Positions 47,040-56,058 of a stretch of DNA of 64,000 bases are shown piece after piece. The notes beneath the pieces are model-generated. The model saw nothing but the letters and a program-made list of their open reading frames with translations, did not search any database and was not told the DNA's origin. Each line of letters opens with the position of its first letter. Position 1 is the first letter of the stretch. The stretch lies in assembly GCA_022484695.1 (NCBI GenBank), contig JAKVKU010000002.1, positions 241,579-305,578 of the forward strand. Reading direction: 5' to 3'. The stretch comes from Lactobacillus sp. GTDB lineage: Bacteria; Bacillota; Bacilli; Lactobacillales; Lactobacillaceae. A program made the translations under genes and the position numbers.

Positions 47040-47918
47040 ATGTCATTCATTTTAAGTTGTGAATCTACAGCTGATCTGAGCCAGGCACACTTCGATGCCC
47101 GCCAGATCCATTATGTACCGTTCCACTTTTCTATTGATGGTAAACAATATCTTGACGACTTGGGGCAATCCATCCCCTTTGATGAGTTTTATACCGAAAT
47201 GGCCAACGGCGCCCAGACTGAAACATCCCAAGTCAACGTTGCTGAATTCATTCAATATTTCACCCACTTCCTGGAAGCTGGCCAAGATATTTTACACGTG
47301 TCTTTATCCAGTGGCCTGTCCGGGGTGATGAATGCCGCCATGGTGGCTAAAGAACAATTGGACGCCAAGTATCCCCAGCGAAAAATTGAAATTATCGATT
47401 CCTTGGCAGCCTCTTCAGGTTATGGGCTGCTGATGGATAAATTGGCCGATTTACGGGACGCCGGTGAATCCATTGATGAGGTTAAAAGTTGGGCCGAGGC
47501 TAATAAATTAAGGGCCCATCATTGGTTCATTTCCACCGACCTCAGCTACTATGTTCGCTTAGGCCGCTTGTCCAAAGTATCCGGCTGGTTCGGTACCCAA
47601 TTTCATATCGTACCCTTATTAGATATGGATGCCACCGGTCACTTAACCCCGAGAAAAAAATTACGGGGTAAAAAATTAGCGGAAAAAGCCTTGGTGGATC
47701 AAATGGTGGCCCACGCTGAACAAGGCACTGACTACAGTGGTAAATGCTATATTTCCCAGTCGGCTTTTTACGATGACGCCAAAAATGTGGCAGACATGAT
47801 CGAAGACCGGTTTCCAAAATTAAATGGCCCGGTTGAAATCAATCACATTGGCACAACGATTGGCTCCCATACAGGTCCCGGGACCATTGCCCTTTTCTTC
47901 TGGGGTGACAAGCGCTAG
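47040..47918 (+). CDS. DegV family fatty-acid-binding protein
   Basis: 292 residues. SFILSCESTADLS at the start, TSQVNVAEF..YF, LSSGLSGVMNAAM and the lipid-pocket region match DegV (FakB-like) proteins, which deliver fatty acids to the kinase FakA. Ribosome binding site GGGAGGAA. First gene of a three-gene unit with GNAT and amidohydrolase. Confidence 0.9.
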   Translation: MSFILSCESTADLSQAHFDARQIHYVPFHFSIDGKQYLDDLGQSIPFDEFYTEMANGAQTETSQVNVAEFIQYFTHFLEAGQDILHVSLSSGLSGVMNAAMVAKEQLDAKYPQRKIEIIDSLAASSGYGLLMDKLADLRDAGESIDEVKSWAEANKLRAHHWFISTDLSYYVRLGRLSKVSGWFGTQFHIVPLLDMDATGHLTPRKKLRGKKLAEKALVDQMVAHAEQGTDYSGKCYISQSAFYDDAKNVADMIEDRFPKLNGPVEINHIGTTIGSHTGPGTIALFFWGDKR

Positions 47919-47948
47919 CTTTACATTTAATTGTTAGGAGGGTGTGCC

Positions 47949-48575
47949 ATGGCACTTTCAAATTATCAAATCAAACCCATTCAGCCGGCTGATTATCCGG
48001 CAATTGAGTACTTGACCCGGGAAGCTTTTTGGAATGTTTATCAACCTGGAGCTACCGAGCATTATATTGTCCATCAATTTCAAGGGCGCCCGGCATTAAT
48101 TGCTGAGCTGAATCTGGGGCTGTGGGTCAATGATCAGATCATCGGCCACATTATGTATGTCAAATCCCAAATTAATTTAGATGACGGCCAAGTCTTACCC
48201 ATCGTGACCTTTGGGCCCTTGAGTATTGCGCCTAAGTATCAACACCAAGGTTACGGTGGTATTTTGCTTCTGGATTCCATGAAACGGGCCAGGGAATTAG
48301 GCTTTTCAGTAATTGCTATTACCGGTAATTTGGATTTTTATGGCCGGTTTGGCTTTGTGGTGGGCAGTCAGCTAGGTATTCATTATGCCGCTGAGCCCCG
48401 AGATCAAGTTGTGCCTTATTTTTTGATACATGAACTTATTCCCGGCACCTTGAATGGACGCACTGGGACTTATAAAGATCCTGATGGCTATTCGGTCGAT
48501 CCCAAGGCTGTGGCCGAATTCGACCGACAATTCCCACCTAAGCAACAACTGAAACTACCCGGTCAACTCCAGTAG
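47949..48575 (+). CDS. GNAT family N-acetyltransferase
   Basis: 208 residues from ATG 47949 (GGAGGGTG upstream). Acetyl-CoA loop is GPLSIAPKYQHQGYGGILL, and GNLDFYGRFGFV is typical of the YhbS/RimI-like acetyltransferases. C-terminal extension of about 50 residues, as in YhbS. Acceptor unknown. Confidence 0.85.
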   Translation: MALSNYQIKPIQPADYPAIEYLTREAFWNVYQPGATEHYIVHQFQGRPALIAELNLGLWVNDQIIGHIMYVKSQINLDDGQVLPIVTFGPLSIAPKYQHQGYGGILLLDSMKRARELGFSVIAITGNLDFYGRFGFVVGSQLGIHYAAEPRDQVVPYFLIHELIPGTLNGRTGTYKDPDGYSVDPKAVAEFDRQFPPKQQLKLPGQLQ

Positions 48576-48598
48576 CACTGGCCTGAAAGGATATCGTG

Positions 48599-49366
48599 AT
48601 GCAAAAAATATTTGACAGTCATTTCCATATTATTGACCCCGCCTTTCCTCTAATCGAAAATAAGGGATTTTTACCAGCACCCTATACCACCGAACAATAT
48701 CTGGCACAGCTCCAGGAAATCGGCCTGACTGCCACCGGGGGCGCGGTGGTGTCGGGTTCTTTTCAAGGCTTTGATCAAACCTATTTTGAGCCGGCTCTAA
48801 AGGCACTGGGGAAAAATTTTGTGGGCATCACCCAATTGCCCACTGACACCACTGATCAAGCAATCCGCCGTTTAGATGGGATTGGCATCAAGGGGATTCG
48901 CTTTAACTTTTATCGGGGATTAGGCACACCCTTAGCCGATGTGCAGACATTAGCTCAGCGGGTTTATGATCTATGTGGCTGGCAAACTGAGTTTTATCTG
49001 AATCTGGCTACGGCCGACTCGGCTCTGTTAAAACTAATTTTGGCTTTGCCTAAGGTTTCTATTGATCATTTGGGGATGGCCAAAGTCGCCAACGATGACC
49101 TCAAGCGCCTATTGGCTGCGGGTATCCCGTTACGGCTCACTGGCTTTGGTCGGGTTGCTTATAGCCGGGCTGAATTGACCGCGTTAATTCCGGAATTGTA
49201 TCAGGAAAATCCTGACGGTCTAATTTTTGGCAGTGACTTACCTGGCACCCGAGCTAAATATGGTTTTACCATGGCGGATGTGGATTTGGTCGCTGAAGCT
49301 TTGCACCATGATACGAAAGCGATTGAAAAGGTATTGCGTTCAAATGGGGAGAGCTGGTACTTATGA
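48599..49366 (+). CDS. Amidohydrolase family (metal-dependent, TIM barrel) protein
   Basis: 255 residues from ATG 48599. FDSHFHIIDP carries the HxH metal motif, SIDHLGM the later His, and IFGSDLPGTR the Asp, which together match amidohydrolase_2 (PF04909) proteins. Family members are lactonases and decarboxylases; the substrate is unknown. The gene ends just before an IS110 element. Confidence 0.82.
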   Translation: MQKIFDSHFHIIDPAFPLIENKGFLPAPYTTEQYLAQLQEIGLTATGGAVVSGSFQGFDQTYFEPALKALGKNFVGITQLPTDTTDQAIRRLDGIGIKGIRFNFYRGLGTPLADVQTLAQRVYDLCGWQTEFYLNLATADSALLKLILALPKVSIDHLGMAKVANDDLKRLLAAGIPLRLTGFGRVAYSRAELTALIPELYQENPDGLIFGSDLPGTRAKYGFTMADVDLVAEALHHDTKAIEKVLRSNGESWYL

Positions 49367-49400
49367 TAGAACAATAACCAAATAAACAATCTAACATTAG

Positions 49401-49450
49401 TGATGAACCATGATTCGACGGAATCGAGGTTCACCACTTTTTTCTTTTCT
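49401..49450 (+). terminator. Terminator of the DegV-GNAT-amidohydrolase unit
   Basis: GTGATGAACC (49401-49410) and GGTTCACCAC (49429-49438) with an inner GATTC/GAATC stem, followed by a T-run at 49439-49444. It may alternatively belong to the insertion element's left end. Confidence 0.65.
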
Positions 49451-49454
49451 GGTA

Positions 49455-49625
49455 AAGTGGTATCGAAGTTGACATGTCGCAGGCTTCTTTGGCGCTTTGA
49501 CGTCGTAAAATAAACTGGCAACTTCGTTTGATTCATCAATGAGCTCGTTCGAAGATTGTTGGCACTAGATGTCGTGTATAGAAAATTGAGATGAGTGAAT
49601 TCGATGAAGCAACTTCATTAAGGTG
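49455..49625 (+). ncRNA. Candidate IS110 bridge RNA region
   Basis: In IS110 elements a bridge RNA that picks donor and target sites is encoded in the non-coding end upstream of the transposase. Here CGAAGTTG (49464-49471) and CAACTTCG (49519-49526) enclose a 47-base loop region. Further downstream ATGAAG and CTTCAT form a second small hairpin. Exact RNA ends unknown. Confidence 0.45.
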
Positions 49626-49636
49626 GGTGTTTTATT

Positions 49637-50842
49637 ATGGAATGTATTTTCGGAATCGATGTTAGTTCAAGTACAGCCAACGTAGCTGTCTTGATCGACA
49701 GTCAGGTCATCAAACAGTTTAAAATCACTAGTGATCGACCGGGCTATCAAGTGTTGGAAGATGAGCTGGACAGCTTTAAATCACCACAGATCATCTTTGA
49801 ATCAACGGGTATTTATTCACGCAGTTTACGGGCTTTTCTTCAGAGACAAGGTTGGCAGTACACTGAGATCAACCCCTTGGCAGCTAAAAAGGTGATGGAT
49901 TCTTTTCGGAACCAAAAGACGGATTCTTTAGATGCCATCGGTTTGGCTCAGGCGATGAGTCGAAATCACTTTAAGCCGTCCTACCAAGAAAAACCGGTTT
50001 ACGAAGAACTTCGTGATCTTGAACGCACTTATCAACAGCACAATAACGATATCGTTCAAGCTAAGAACCGCCTGCACAGAGCCTTACAATTGACCTTTCC
50101 AGAAATGGAATCGTTGTTAAGTACAAGGGATGGTATCTTGTATTGGCACTTAATCCAGTATTTTCCACATCCAAACCTGGTACTGGCTTACGATGTGGCC
50201 ACATTAGCCGACTTGATCCGACAGGCAACCCCTAAGAATATGGGGCAGAATCGTTCATTGCATTTAGCCGAGCGCTTGTTAGACCTAGCTGCTAAATCCG
50301 CCCCGGCTAAAACAGAAACTTCTCATGCGGTTAGAGCTACAAAAGCACTAGCCCAAGAAGTAGAGCGTTTGGACACATTAAAAGAAGCAGTTATCGATGA
50401 GATGGCAGAAGTCGCAACTGACTTGCCTGAAATTGAGCTATTGACCACGATCCCTGGTTTAGGGGTCAAGACGGCACTATGTGTCGTAGCGGAGCTTGGT
50501 GATATTCGCCGTTTTCATAGTGCCAATGCGATCAATGCCTATATCGGGATCGATCTGATCCTTTATGAATCTGGGAAGTATAGTGCCGAGCAACATATCC
50601 GCAAGCGGGGCAATGCCTATGCCCGTAAAATCCTCTACAAGGCCATCATGAATATTATCAGCACTGCTCGTTACCATCCATCCGGTGTCAGCCGCTTGTA
50701 CCAAAGAAAAAAGCAATCCTCCCAGTCCAAAAGCACTAAGAAGATTGCCATTGCGGCAATGGGCACACTCATACGTACCATTTACCACCTTGTCATAAAC
50801 AATGAGTCCTACGATACAAGCCTGTTCCTGGACGAACAGTAA
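49637..50842 (+). CDS. IS110-family transposase (DEDD recombinase)
   Basis: 401 residues. N-terminal RuvC-like domain with the DEDD set: Asp8 (FGIDVS), Glu55 (FESTGIY), Asp96 and Asp99 (KTDSLDA). Then a coiled-coil part (about 125-260) and the C-terminal Transposase_20 domain (TIPGLGVKTAL, GKYSAEQHIRKRGNAYARK). Full length and uninterrupted, so potentially active. Ribosome binding site AAGGTGGG. Confidence 0.93.
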   Translation: MECIFGIDVSSSTANVAVLIDSQVIKQFKITSDRPGYQVLEDELDSFKSPQIIFESTGIYSRSLRAFLQRQGWQYTEINPLAAKKVMDSFRNQKTDSLDAIGLAQAMSRNHFKPSYQEKPVYEELRDLERTYQQHNNDIVQAKNRLHRALQLTFPEMESLLSTRDGILYWHLIQYFPHPNLVLAYDVATLADLIRQATPKNMGQNRSLHLAERLLDLAAKSAPAKTETSHAVRATKALAQEVERLDTLKEAVIDEMAEVATDLPEIELLTTIPGLGVKTALCVVAELGDIRRFHSANAINAYIGIDLILYESGKYSAEQHIRKRGNAYARKILYKAIMNIISTARYHPSGVSRLYQRKKQSSQSKSTKKIAIAAMGTLIRTIYHLVINNESYDTSLFLDEQ

Positions 50843-50976
50843 CTCGCAGGTCATCTAAAGCTATTGTATTATTTCCTTGAAAAAATTTCAAAGTTTCAGG
50901 GTGTTATTTGATGTACCCTAAAATGATTCATTTCAGGCAATTGTCTAACGGAGATGCCTCGGCCCAAAGAAGATAA

Positions 50977-51064
50977 AAAAGAAAGTCCTTTATATAGCAA
51001 CTTTCTCTTGACTAATGGTAGAAAAGAAAGCCCTTTAGTAGCAACTTTCTCTTGGCTGATTATA
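50977..51064. repeat. Two tandem 45-base repeats, each a hairpin with minus-strand T-run
   Basis: Copies at 50977-51021 and 51022-51064, each with AGAAAG and CTTTCT arms and a T-run on the minus strand. They may act as back-up terminators for the PTS operon that ends at 51116. Confidence 0.65.
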
Positions 51065-51065
51065 C

Positions 51066-51100
51066 AAAAAACGACGTATCTTCGAATTACGTCGTTTTTT
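51066..51100. terminator. Bidirectional terminator
   Basis: AAAAAACGACGTA (51066-51078) and TACGTCGTTTTTT (51088-51100). Confidence 0.85.
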
Positions 51101-51115
51101 ATTGTCCGGATTATT

Positions 51116-52231
51116 TTATAGTACTTTCAAGTCATCCAATTGAAAATCATCATCGTCGTCGATTTCTGCCTTAGCATCCGTTGCGACAGTACTCACATTT
51201 TTCTTTAAGGCAATGACTATTGTTGCCGTAATTGCCACACCAATTAACGAGGCCAATAGGTAGGCCCATGGTTTTTGTGCCACCAATGCCACGATCCAAC
51301 CACCCCAAGGCGCTGGATTACCAGCGGCTAAACCCATAGCCGTTGCACTGGCTACTGAAGCACCAATGATGTTTGCTGGAATAACCCTTAATGGATCACC
51401 CGCTGCAAATGGGATAGCCCCTTCAGAAATACCAACCAGTCCCATGACAATTGCCGCTTTTCCAGATTCACGTTCTTCAGTCGTAAACTTCTTAGGGGCA
51501 ATAATTGTTGCCACCCCCATGGCCAGTGGTGGTACACAGATTGCGACGCCGATTCCGGCCATAATAACCATGGCCGAATGACTTGGTAACCCAGTTGATG
51601 CATTGATCGTGCCTACCATGGCAACTCCAAAACTGTAGGCAACTTTATTAACTGGACCACCCATATCAAACCCAATCATTGCACCTAAAACTAAGCCCAA
51701 AATAATTGAATTGCCTGTACCTAAGCCGTTCAGCCAGGCTGACAAGGCCTTCATCAAATTAGCAATTGGTAGCCCAATTACCCATTGCATAAAACCACCA
51801 ACAATAATCGTACTAACTAAGGGAATAATAAAAATTGGCATCACTGATTGGAGCGCACTGGGCACTTTAATCCGCCGAATAAAGAACACCGTGATGCCCG
51901 CTAATAGTCCTGAAATAATACCGCCGATAAATCCGGCACCAATTGCATTTGCCAAATAGCCACCAATGATACCCGGTGCTAACCCGGGTCGATCTGCCAT
52001 GGAATAGGCAATATAACCAGATAGAATTGGCACCATCAAACCTAAGCCAGCTGTCCCAATCCCGGCTAATTTAGCCAAAGCCCCACTAGTTGGTACTGCC
52101 GATTTTCCAGAAAATAGCACACTCAATGCTAATAAAACACCACCAGCTACAACAAATGGAATCATATAGGAGACACCTGTCATTAAATGTTTCTTAGTAT
52201 CTTTCATCAGTTGTCCTAATTCATGCCACAT
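51116..52231 (-). CDS. PTS fructose-family IIC component
   Basis: 371 residues from ATG 52231 (GAGG upstream), about nine membrane segments. KKHLMTGVSYMIPFVVAGG, GFIGGIISGLLAG and GLVGISEGAIPFAAGDP are family signatures. The tail is acidic (DDDDFQLDDL). The set of separate IIA, IIB and IIC is like FrwA/B/C and FryA/B/C, often tied to aldolases and glycyl radical enzymes, as here. The sugar is inferred, not read. Confidence 0.92.
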   Translation of the reverse strand: MWHELGQLMKDTKKHLMTGVSYMIPFVVAGGVLLALSVLFSGKSAVPTSGALAKLAGIGTAGLGLMVPILSGYIAYSMADRPGLAPGIIGGYLANAIGAGFIGGIISGLLAGITVFFIRRIKVPSALQSVMPIFIIPLVSTIIVGGFMQWVIGLPIANLMKALSAWLNGLGTGNSIILGLVLGAMIGFDMGGPVNKVAYSFGVAMVGTINASTGLPSHSAMVIMAGIGVAICVPPLAMGVATIIAPKKFTTEERESGKAAIVMGLVGISEGAIPFAAGDPLRVIPANIIGASVASATAMGLAAGNPAPWGGWIVALVAQKPWAYLLASLIGVAITATIVIALKKNVSTVATDAKAEIDDDDDFQLDDLKVL

Positions 52232-52282
52232 TATGTTCACCTCTTCAATAAGACTATGTTATCCGCCCATTTGCGTTAAAAA

Positions 52283-52615
52283 CTATGCTTCAGCTAATTT
52301 AGCCATAAGTTTTTTAACAATAATTGGAGATTTCCCAATCAAATCTCCAGACGATACCCGCAGTACTAATTTGCCTTTGAAACGATCTTCATTTTTAATC
52401 CCAATGTCATTGGTTAAAATAACGACATCTGCGGCCTTAATGGCTTCCGCCGACAATTGATTTTCAATGCCAATTTGCCCCTGTGTTTCAACATGTACAT
52501 CACAGCCCGCAGCTTTAGCAGCAGTTTCTAAACTTTCAGCAGCCATATACGTATGGGCAACGCCAGAAGGACAAGCTGTAACGCCGATAAGATTAATTGG
52601 TTTTACTTCGTTCAT
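52283..52615 (-). CDS. PTS fructose-family IIB component
   Basis: 110 residues. The phosphorylated Cys15 is in VTACPSGVAHTYMAAE, the IIB-Fru signature. Two bases after IIA in the operon. GGAGG ribosome binding site. Confidence 0.93.
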   Translation of the reverse strand: MNEVKPINLIGVTACPSGVAHTYMAAESLETAAKAAGCDVHVETQGQIGIENQLSAEAIKAADVVILTNDIGIKNEDRFKGKLVLRVSSGDLIGKSPIIVKKLMAKLAEA

Positions 52616-52617
52616 GT

Positions 52618-53082
52618 CTATACCTCCAATGCTTTCGTTAAAGATTGACTGATAAGATCGATAACCTCTTGAGCTGTTTGACTAGTTCTGATTGTATTTC
52701 TAAAGTCCTCATGTATTAAATTTCTGGATAACGCTGATAACAACCTGAGATGTTCATCACCTTTGCTGCTTTCAGGAACAGCTAATTGAAATATCAAATC
52801 AACTTTGCCACCATCCAGAGAAGCCCAGTCAATAGGATCATGCAGCCTAGCAACCGCAACTGAAATATCTTTGACAGCATCCGTTTTGCCATGGGGAATT
52901 GCAATACCAAACCCAATGCCAGTTGTTGTCAATGTTTCGCGTTCAATCACATTTTGAACATATCCCTCAAGATCGTTCAGGCGTCCCGCATTATTCAATA
53001 GTTGACCCAATTGTCGAATTGCATCGTTTTTATCTTGTGTCTTTAAATCAAGATTGATGATATCTTTAGTCACTATTTCCAT
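52618..53082 (-). CDS. PTS fructose-family IIA component
   Basis: 154 residues from ATG 53082 (GGAGGG upstream); the longer frame to 53124 overlaps the upstream region. The phosphorylated His is in GIAIPHGKTDAV. Takes phosphate from HPr. First gene of the IIA-IIB-IIC unit. Confidence 0.92.
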   Translation of the reverse strand: MEIVTKDIINLDLKTQDKNDAIRQLGQLLNNAGRLNDLEGYVQNVIERETLTTTGIGFGIAIPHGKTDAVKDISVAVARLHDPIDWASLDGGKVDLIFQLAVPESSKGDEHLRLLSALSRNLIHEDFRNTIRTSQTAQEVIDLISQSLTKALEV

Positions 53083-53240
53083 GTTCGAACCCTCCAGTAC
53101 TTTTGCTTTCCATGACATTAGCATACTTGGTCTGGCAACAAAGTTAAATAATTCCCAGGCCTATAAAGCGCTTACATTTCGTTTAACAGCGGTATCTCAC
53201 GGTTTTACTAACTAATTAGAGTTTAACCTAATTAGTTTTA

Positions 53241-53254
53241 TGCACATATGTGCA
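53241..53254. promoter_or_regulatory. Palindromic operator upstream of the PTS genes
   Basis: TGCACATATGTGCA, perfect, with further TT/AA on one side only. It shares its core with the sites at 54168 and 56896. Confidence 0.7.
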
Positions 53255-53327
53255 ATTCGAACTTAAAATTTAATCCCTCAGAATGTTTGCATCTAGTCTG
53301 AAGGATTTTGAGCGCAATATCGTATTT

Positions 53328-54029
53328 TTAAATTTGTGGCGTTTTGGTTGGTAAACTTGCTACCGTTTGATGAGCTCCAAAATTTGCTTCCCAATCCTGG
53401 GTAAAGTCAGCAACAGCTTGCCCAATAGCTGGCATCCCCAAACCGGATTTCAGAATGTCTACGCCCATGGTTACAGCTTGAGCCCCACAGGCTAACGCGG
53501 TAGTGACCTGGGCAACATTATGAAAACTGGCCGCCAAGATTTTAGTGCTGGCTTGATTAGCCTTGATAGCATTGGCAAATGCCTGCACAACTGCTGCAGC
53601 ATCAATATTCATATTTGCCATCCGATTATAATAAGGCGCAATATAATCAGCGCCAGCTTGAATCGCCAACAGTCCTTGAAATTCTGTATAAATCGCCGTC
53701 GCGGTTATGTGGATACCTTCCTGCTTTAACTGTTTAATTGCAGTTAAACCAGCTTCGTTAGTTGGTACTTTTATGAATACCCGGTCATCGATTTCGTTTA
53801 AAATCATATGGGCATCAGCAATCATTGCTTCGGCAGTTTGTCCAACAACTTGGACGTGTAAAGTTTTATTTGGTCCTAAAATTTTTCGAATTTGGCGCAT
53901 GTGATCAAAGAATTCAAAGTGACCTTCTTTTTTACAAATCGTTGGATTAGATGTCACACCGCTTAAAGGTATAATGGCATTATATTTCTCAATATCTGGT
54001 ATATGCACTGTATCTAGTAAAAATTCCAT
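53328..54029 (-). CDS. fsa: Transaldolase-like fructose-6-phosphate aldolase (FSA/TalC)
   Basis: 233 residues from ATG 54029 (GAGGGAG seven bases upstream; TTG 54035 too close). The Schiff-base Lys is in VFIKVPTNEAGL, and TATAIYTEFQGLLAIQAGADYIAPYYNRM is the FSA-type segment. FSA-type enzymes cleave or form fructose 6-phosphate or 1-deoxyfructose 6-phosphate to glyceraldehyde 3-phosphate and a ketone. Between the PTS genes and regulators; operator palindrome upstream. Confidence 0.9.
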   Translation of the reverse strand: MEFLLDTVHIPDIEKYNAIIPLSGVTSNPTICKKEGHFEFFDHMRQIRKILGPNKTLHVQVVGQTAEAMIADAHMILNEIDDRVFIKVPTNEAGLTAIKQLKQEGIHITATAIYTEFQGLLAIQAGADYIAPYYNRMANMNIDAAAVVQAFANAIKANQASTKILAASFHNVAQVTTALACGAQAVTMGVDILKSGLGMPAIGQAVADFTQDWEANFGAHQTVASLPTKTPQI

Positions 54030-54167
54030 GTCCAAACTCCCTCTCGTCTTGTTGATAGTTACACAATAACAGCGACCAACAAATTTTTATATGTTTTCTG
54101 AGCCATTGTTTTAAAACTAAGGCTTTAACCCAGTGATTCCGCATAGTCCGCTTTTTCAGTGTTACAG

Positions 54168-54189
54168 TATTTGCACATATGTGCAAATA
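54168..54189. promoter_or_regulatory. 22-base perfect palindrome, operator of the aldolase gene
   Basis: TATTTGCACATATGTGCAAATA reads identically on both strands. It lies about 140 bases before the aldolase start codon. Confidence 0.75.
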
Positions 54190-54221
54190 CTAAATCAATG
54201 ATTACCTCGATTTGAAGACAT

Positions 54222-54270
54222 AAAAACCCAAGCTTAATTTTCAAGAAATGAAAAATCAAGCTTGGGTTTT
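54222..54270. terminator. Terminator between aldolase region and AIM24 gene
   Basis: AAAACCCAAGCTTAATTTT and AAAATCAAGCTTGGGTTTT arms; terminates the minus-strand AIM24 unit. Confidence 0.8.
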
Positions 54271-54294
54271 ATCTGGACTTAACTTAATATTTCG

Positions 54295-55005
54295 TTAGTT
54301 GCTACCGCTATTGTCCGGAAAATATGGTTGCAACAAATTAGCTAGGCCTTCAATACTCCGGGTCTGAATCAGAATTGTGCCAGTCCCTTGAAAATGGTTT
54401 ACCAAACCTTCACCAGTCTTAAAGCCAAAGGTCCCACTGGCAACCTCAATATTATAGTTCAAGCTTTGACTCCAAGCCACAACGTTGCTATTGTCCACTA
54501 CATATTCATCATCGCCTTGGAGATCAACCGATATAATATCCGCATAACCTGACACTAAAAAGGTTCCGCTACCTTCTGTCTCCATCACGAAAAGCCCACC
54601 GGTACCGCCAAAAACCGCACCACTCAATTTTTGCCGGACCATTTGATAGCCGGTACCCTCGTCTGACGCTAAATATGCACTGGTATTCAAGCGCCACTGT
54701 TGGTTCCCATCAGTTTTCAATTCCCGAATTGCCCCAGGATTAGCTGGCGCAATCAATAGCTCACCGTTGTCGGAATTACCAATAGCAGTTGTGATAAAGA
54801 AGCTTTCGCCGCTGGTTACTGAGCGCCCCAATGCACTCAACACACCACCAAAGCCCTTTTTACCATTGCTATTCATATGCCCTTCCAACGCAACTTGACC
54901 GTTATGGGCAATCATCGAGCCCCGCTCGATTTGAACTTGTTCACCCTTACGCAGATGTAATGTCACCGTGGGAAAAGCCGTGTCTTTCGAGATAGTATAG
55001 TCCAA
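54295..55005 (-). CDS. AIM24 family (TIGR00266) protein
   Basis: 236 residues from a TTG start behind AAAAGGAG. Beta-helix-like repeats with GSMIAHNG, GFGGVLSALGRSVTSGESFF and GTGGLFVMETEGSGTFLVSGYADI are family signatures. The function of AIM24 proteins in bacteria is unknown. The gene lies between the aldolase and SorC gene, and it could be unrelated to the sugar pathway. Confidence 0.85.
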   Translation of the reverse strand: MDYTISKDTAFPTVTLHLRKGEQVQIERGSMIAHNGQVALEGHMNSNGKKGFGGVLSALGRSVTSGESFFITTAIGNSDNGELLIAPANPGAIRELKTDGNQQWRLNTSAYLASDEGTGYQMVRQKLSGAVFGGTGGLFVMETEGSGTFLVSGYADIISVDLQGDDEYVVDNSNVVAWSQSLNYNIEVASGTFGFKTGEGLVNHFQGTGTILIQTRSIEGLANLLQPYFPDNSGSN

Positions 55006-55097
55006 TATTCCCAGCTCCTTTTAAAATTTATTTTAGCTAAGTATAGCAAATAATTTACTAGCACGCTGGTTATGACCACTTAACAAAACAGCTACTT

Positions 55098-56045
55098 TTA
55101 TGAGATTTCTAATATACGGTTAGCCGTTTCTTCATCAGTGATCAATGTATTTAAAATACCCATGGCTAACAGAGCCTTGATAGATGGTGCTTTAGTCAAA
55201 GACCGCGCCACGCCCACTGTATTGGAAACTTGACGCAGATTATCTAGGGGTACAGCAATAGTCCGATTTAATAAACTACCCGTCAAAATTTTGCCATGGC
55301 GATCAAAGAAAGTACAACAACAATCCCCAATAGCCTGACGCTCCCGCAGCAACTCGCGATCTTCATCAGTTAGTAAATCACGCCAACGACTGGCACTATT
55401 GGTCAACGGTCCCCCTATCCCCACAAAGGCAATATCTAGATGTGCCCATAGCCGCCGGATATCACTGAAATATTGGGAATTGATAATACCATCCCGAATA
55501 TACTTCGATTCTTGAACCGCCGCTGCATCTACAAATAAGCTTTTACCACCAAATTGCCTAGCCGCATCATACACAATGCCATTCACATGATATTGAGAAT
55601 TAGAAGGGCTAGGCCCACCAACTAAGGGCACAAAGGTGGCGTCTGTTTTTACTGGATTTTGTAATTGGCCAATCATCCCCACTAATATAGAACCCCAGGC
55701 AAACCCCACGATATCCTTGGGTTTAATGATTCGTTTCAAATACAAAGCCGCCGCGAGCGACAGGCGTTGATCTTTACTTTTATTGCTTTCTTTTGGATAA
55801 CTGGGAATAATGAGAATATTTTTAAGCTGAAATTTCTCTTTCAAAGTCAATTCAAGGTCAAACAAGTCTGTATCGAAGTCATTGATCTTGATGCTCACAA
55901 TACCTAAATCCTTAGCCTGTTTCAGCATACGACTAATCGTGGTCCGATAAATATTTAGTTCCTTAGAAATTTCGGCTTGGGTGTAGTCTTCTATAAAGTA
56001 CAAGTAAGCAACTTTAGCTAATAGGCGTTTCTTATCATTATTCAT
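55098..56045 (-). CDS. SorC/DeoR sugar-binding transcriptional regulator
   Basis: 315 residues from ATG 56045 (GAGGAG upstream). N-terminal HTH: YTQAEISKELNIYRTTISRMLKQA. The C-terminal SorC-type effector domain (PF04198) shows GFAWGSIL, FVPLVGGPSPSNSQY and IAFVGIGGPL. These regulators sense a sugar phosphate, often a fructose 6-phosphate or its product. It likely binds the TTGCACATATGTGCAA palindromes and so links PTS, aldolase and glycyl radical enzyme. Lies 13 bases after the DeoR gene. Confidence 0.88.
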   Translation of the reverse strand: MNNDKKRLLAKVAYLYFIEDYTQAEISKELNIYRTTISRMLKQAKDLGIVSIKINDFDTDLFDLELTLKEKFQLKNILIIPSYPKESNKSKDQRLSLAAALYLKRIIKPKDIVGFAWGSILVGMIGQLQNPVKTDATFVPLVGGPSPSNSQYHVNGIVYDAARQFGGKSLFVDAAAVQESKYIRDGIINSQYFSDIRRLWAHLDIAFVGIGGPLTNSASRWRDLLTDEDRELLRERQAIGDCCCTFFDRHGKILTGSLLNRTIAVPLDNLRQVSNTVGVARSLTKAPSIKALLAMGILNTLITDEETANRILEIS

Positions 56046-56058
56046 ACCTATTTTCTCC

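Larger units (their letters stand above)
49450..50935 (+). mobile_element. IS110-family insertion sequence (ends approximate)
   Basis: An intact transposase with about 190 bases of structured non-coding DNA upstream and a short downstream tail. IS110-group elements have no terminal inverted repeats or target duplications, so the ends cannot be set by eye; they are placed between the upstream terminator and the downstream tandem hairpins. Confidence 0.6.

Noticed and set aside
47542..47817. 91-codon frame on the minus strand
   Set aside because: Antisense to the DegV gene; low-quality composition and no start site.
50977..51064. CRISPR array
   Set aside because: Only two head-to-tail copies with no spacers and each is a terminator-like hairpin.
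53989..54186. 65-codon frame upstream of the aldolase
   Set aside because: It overlaps the aldolase start and the operator palindrome and has no ribosome binding site.
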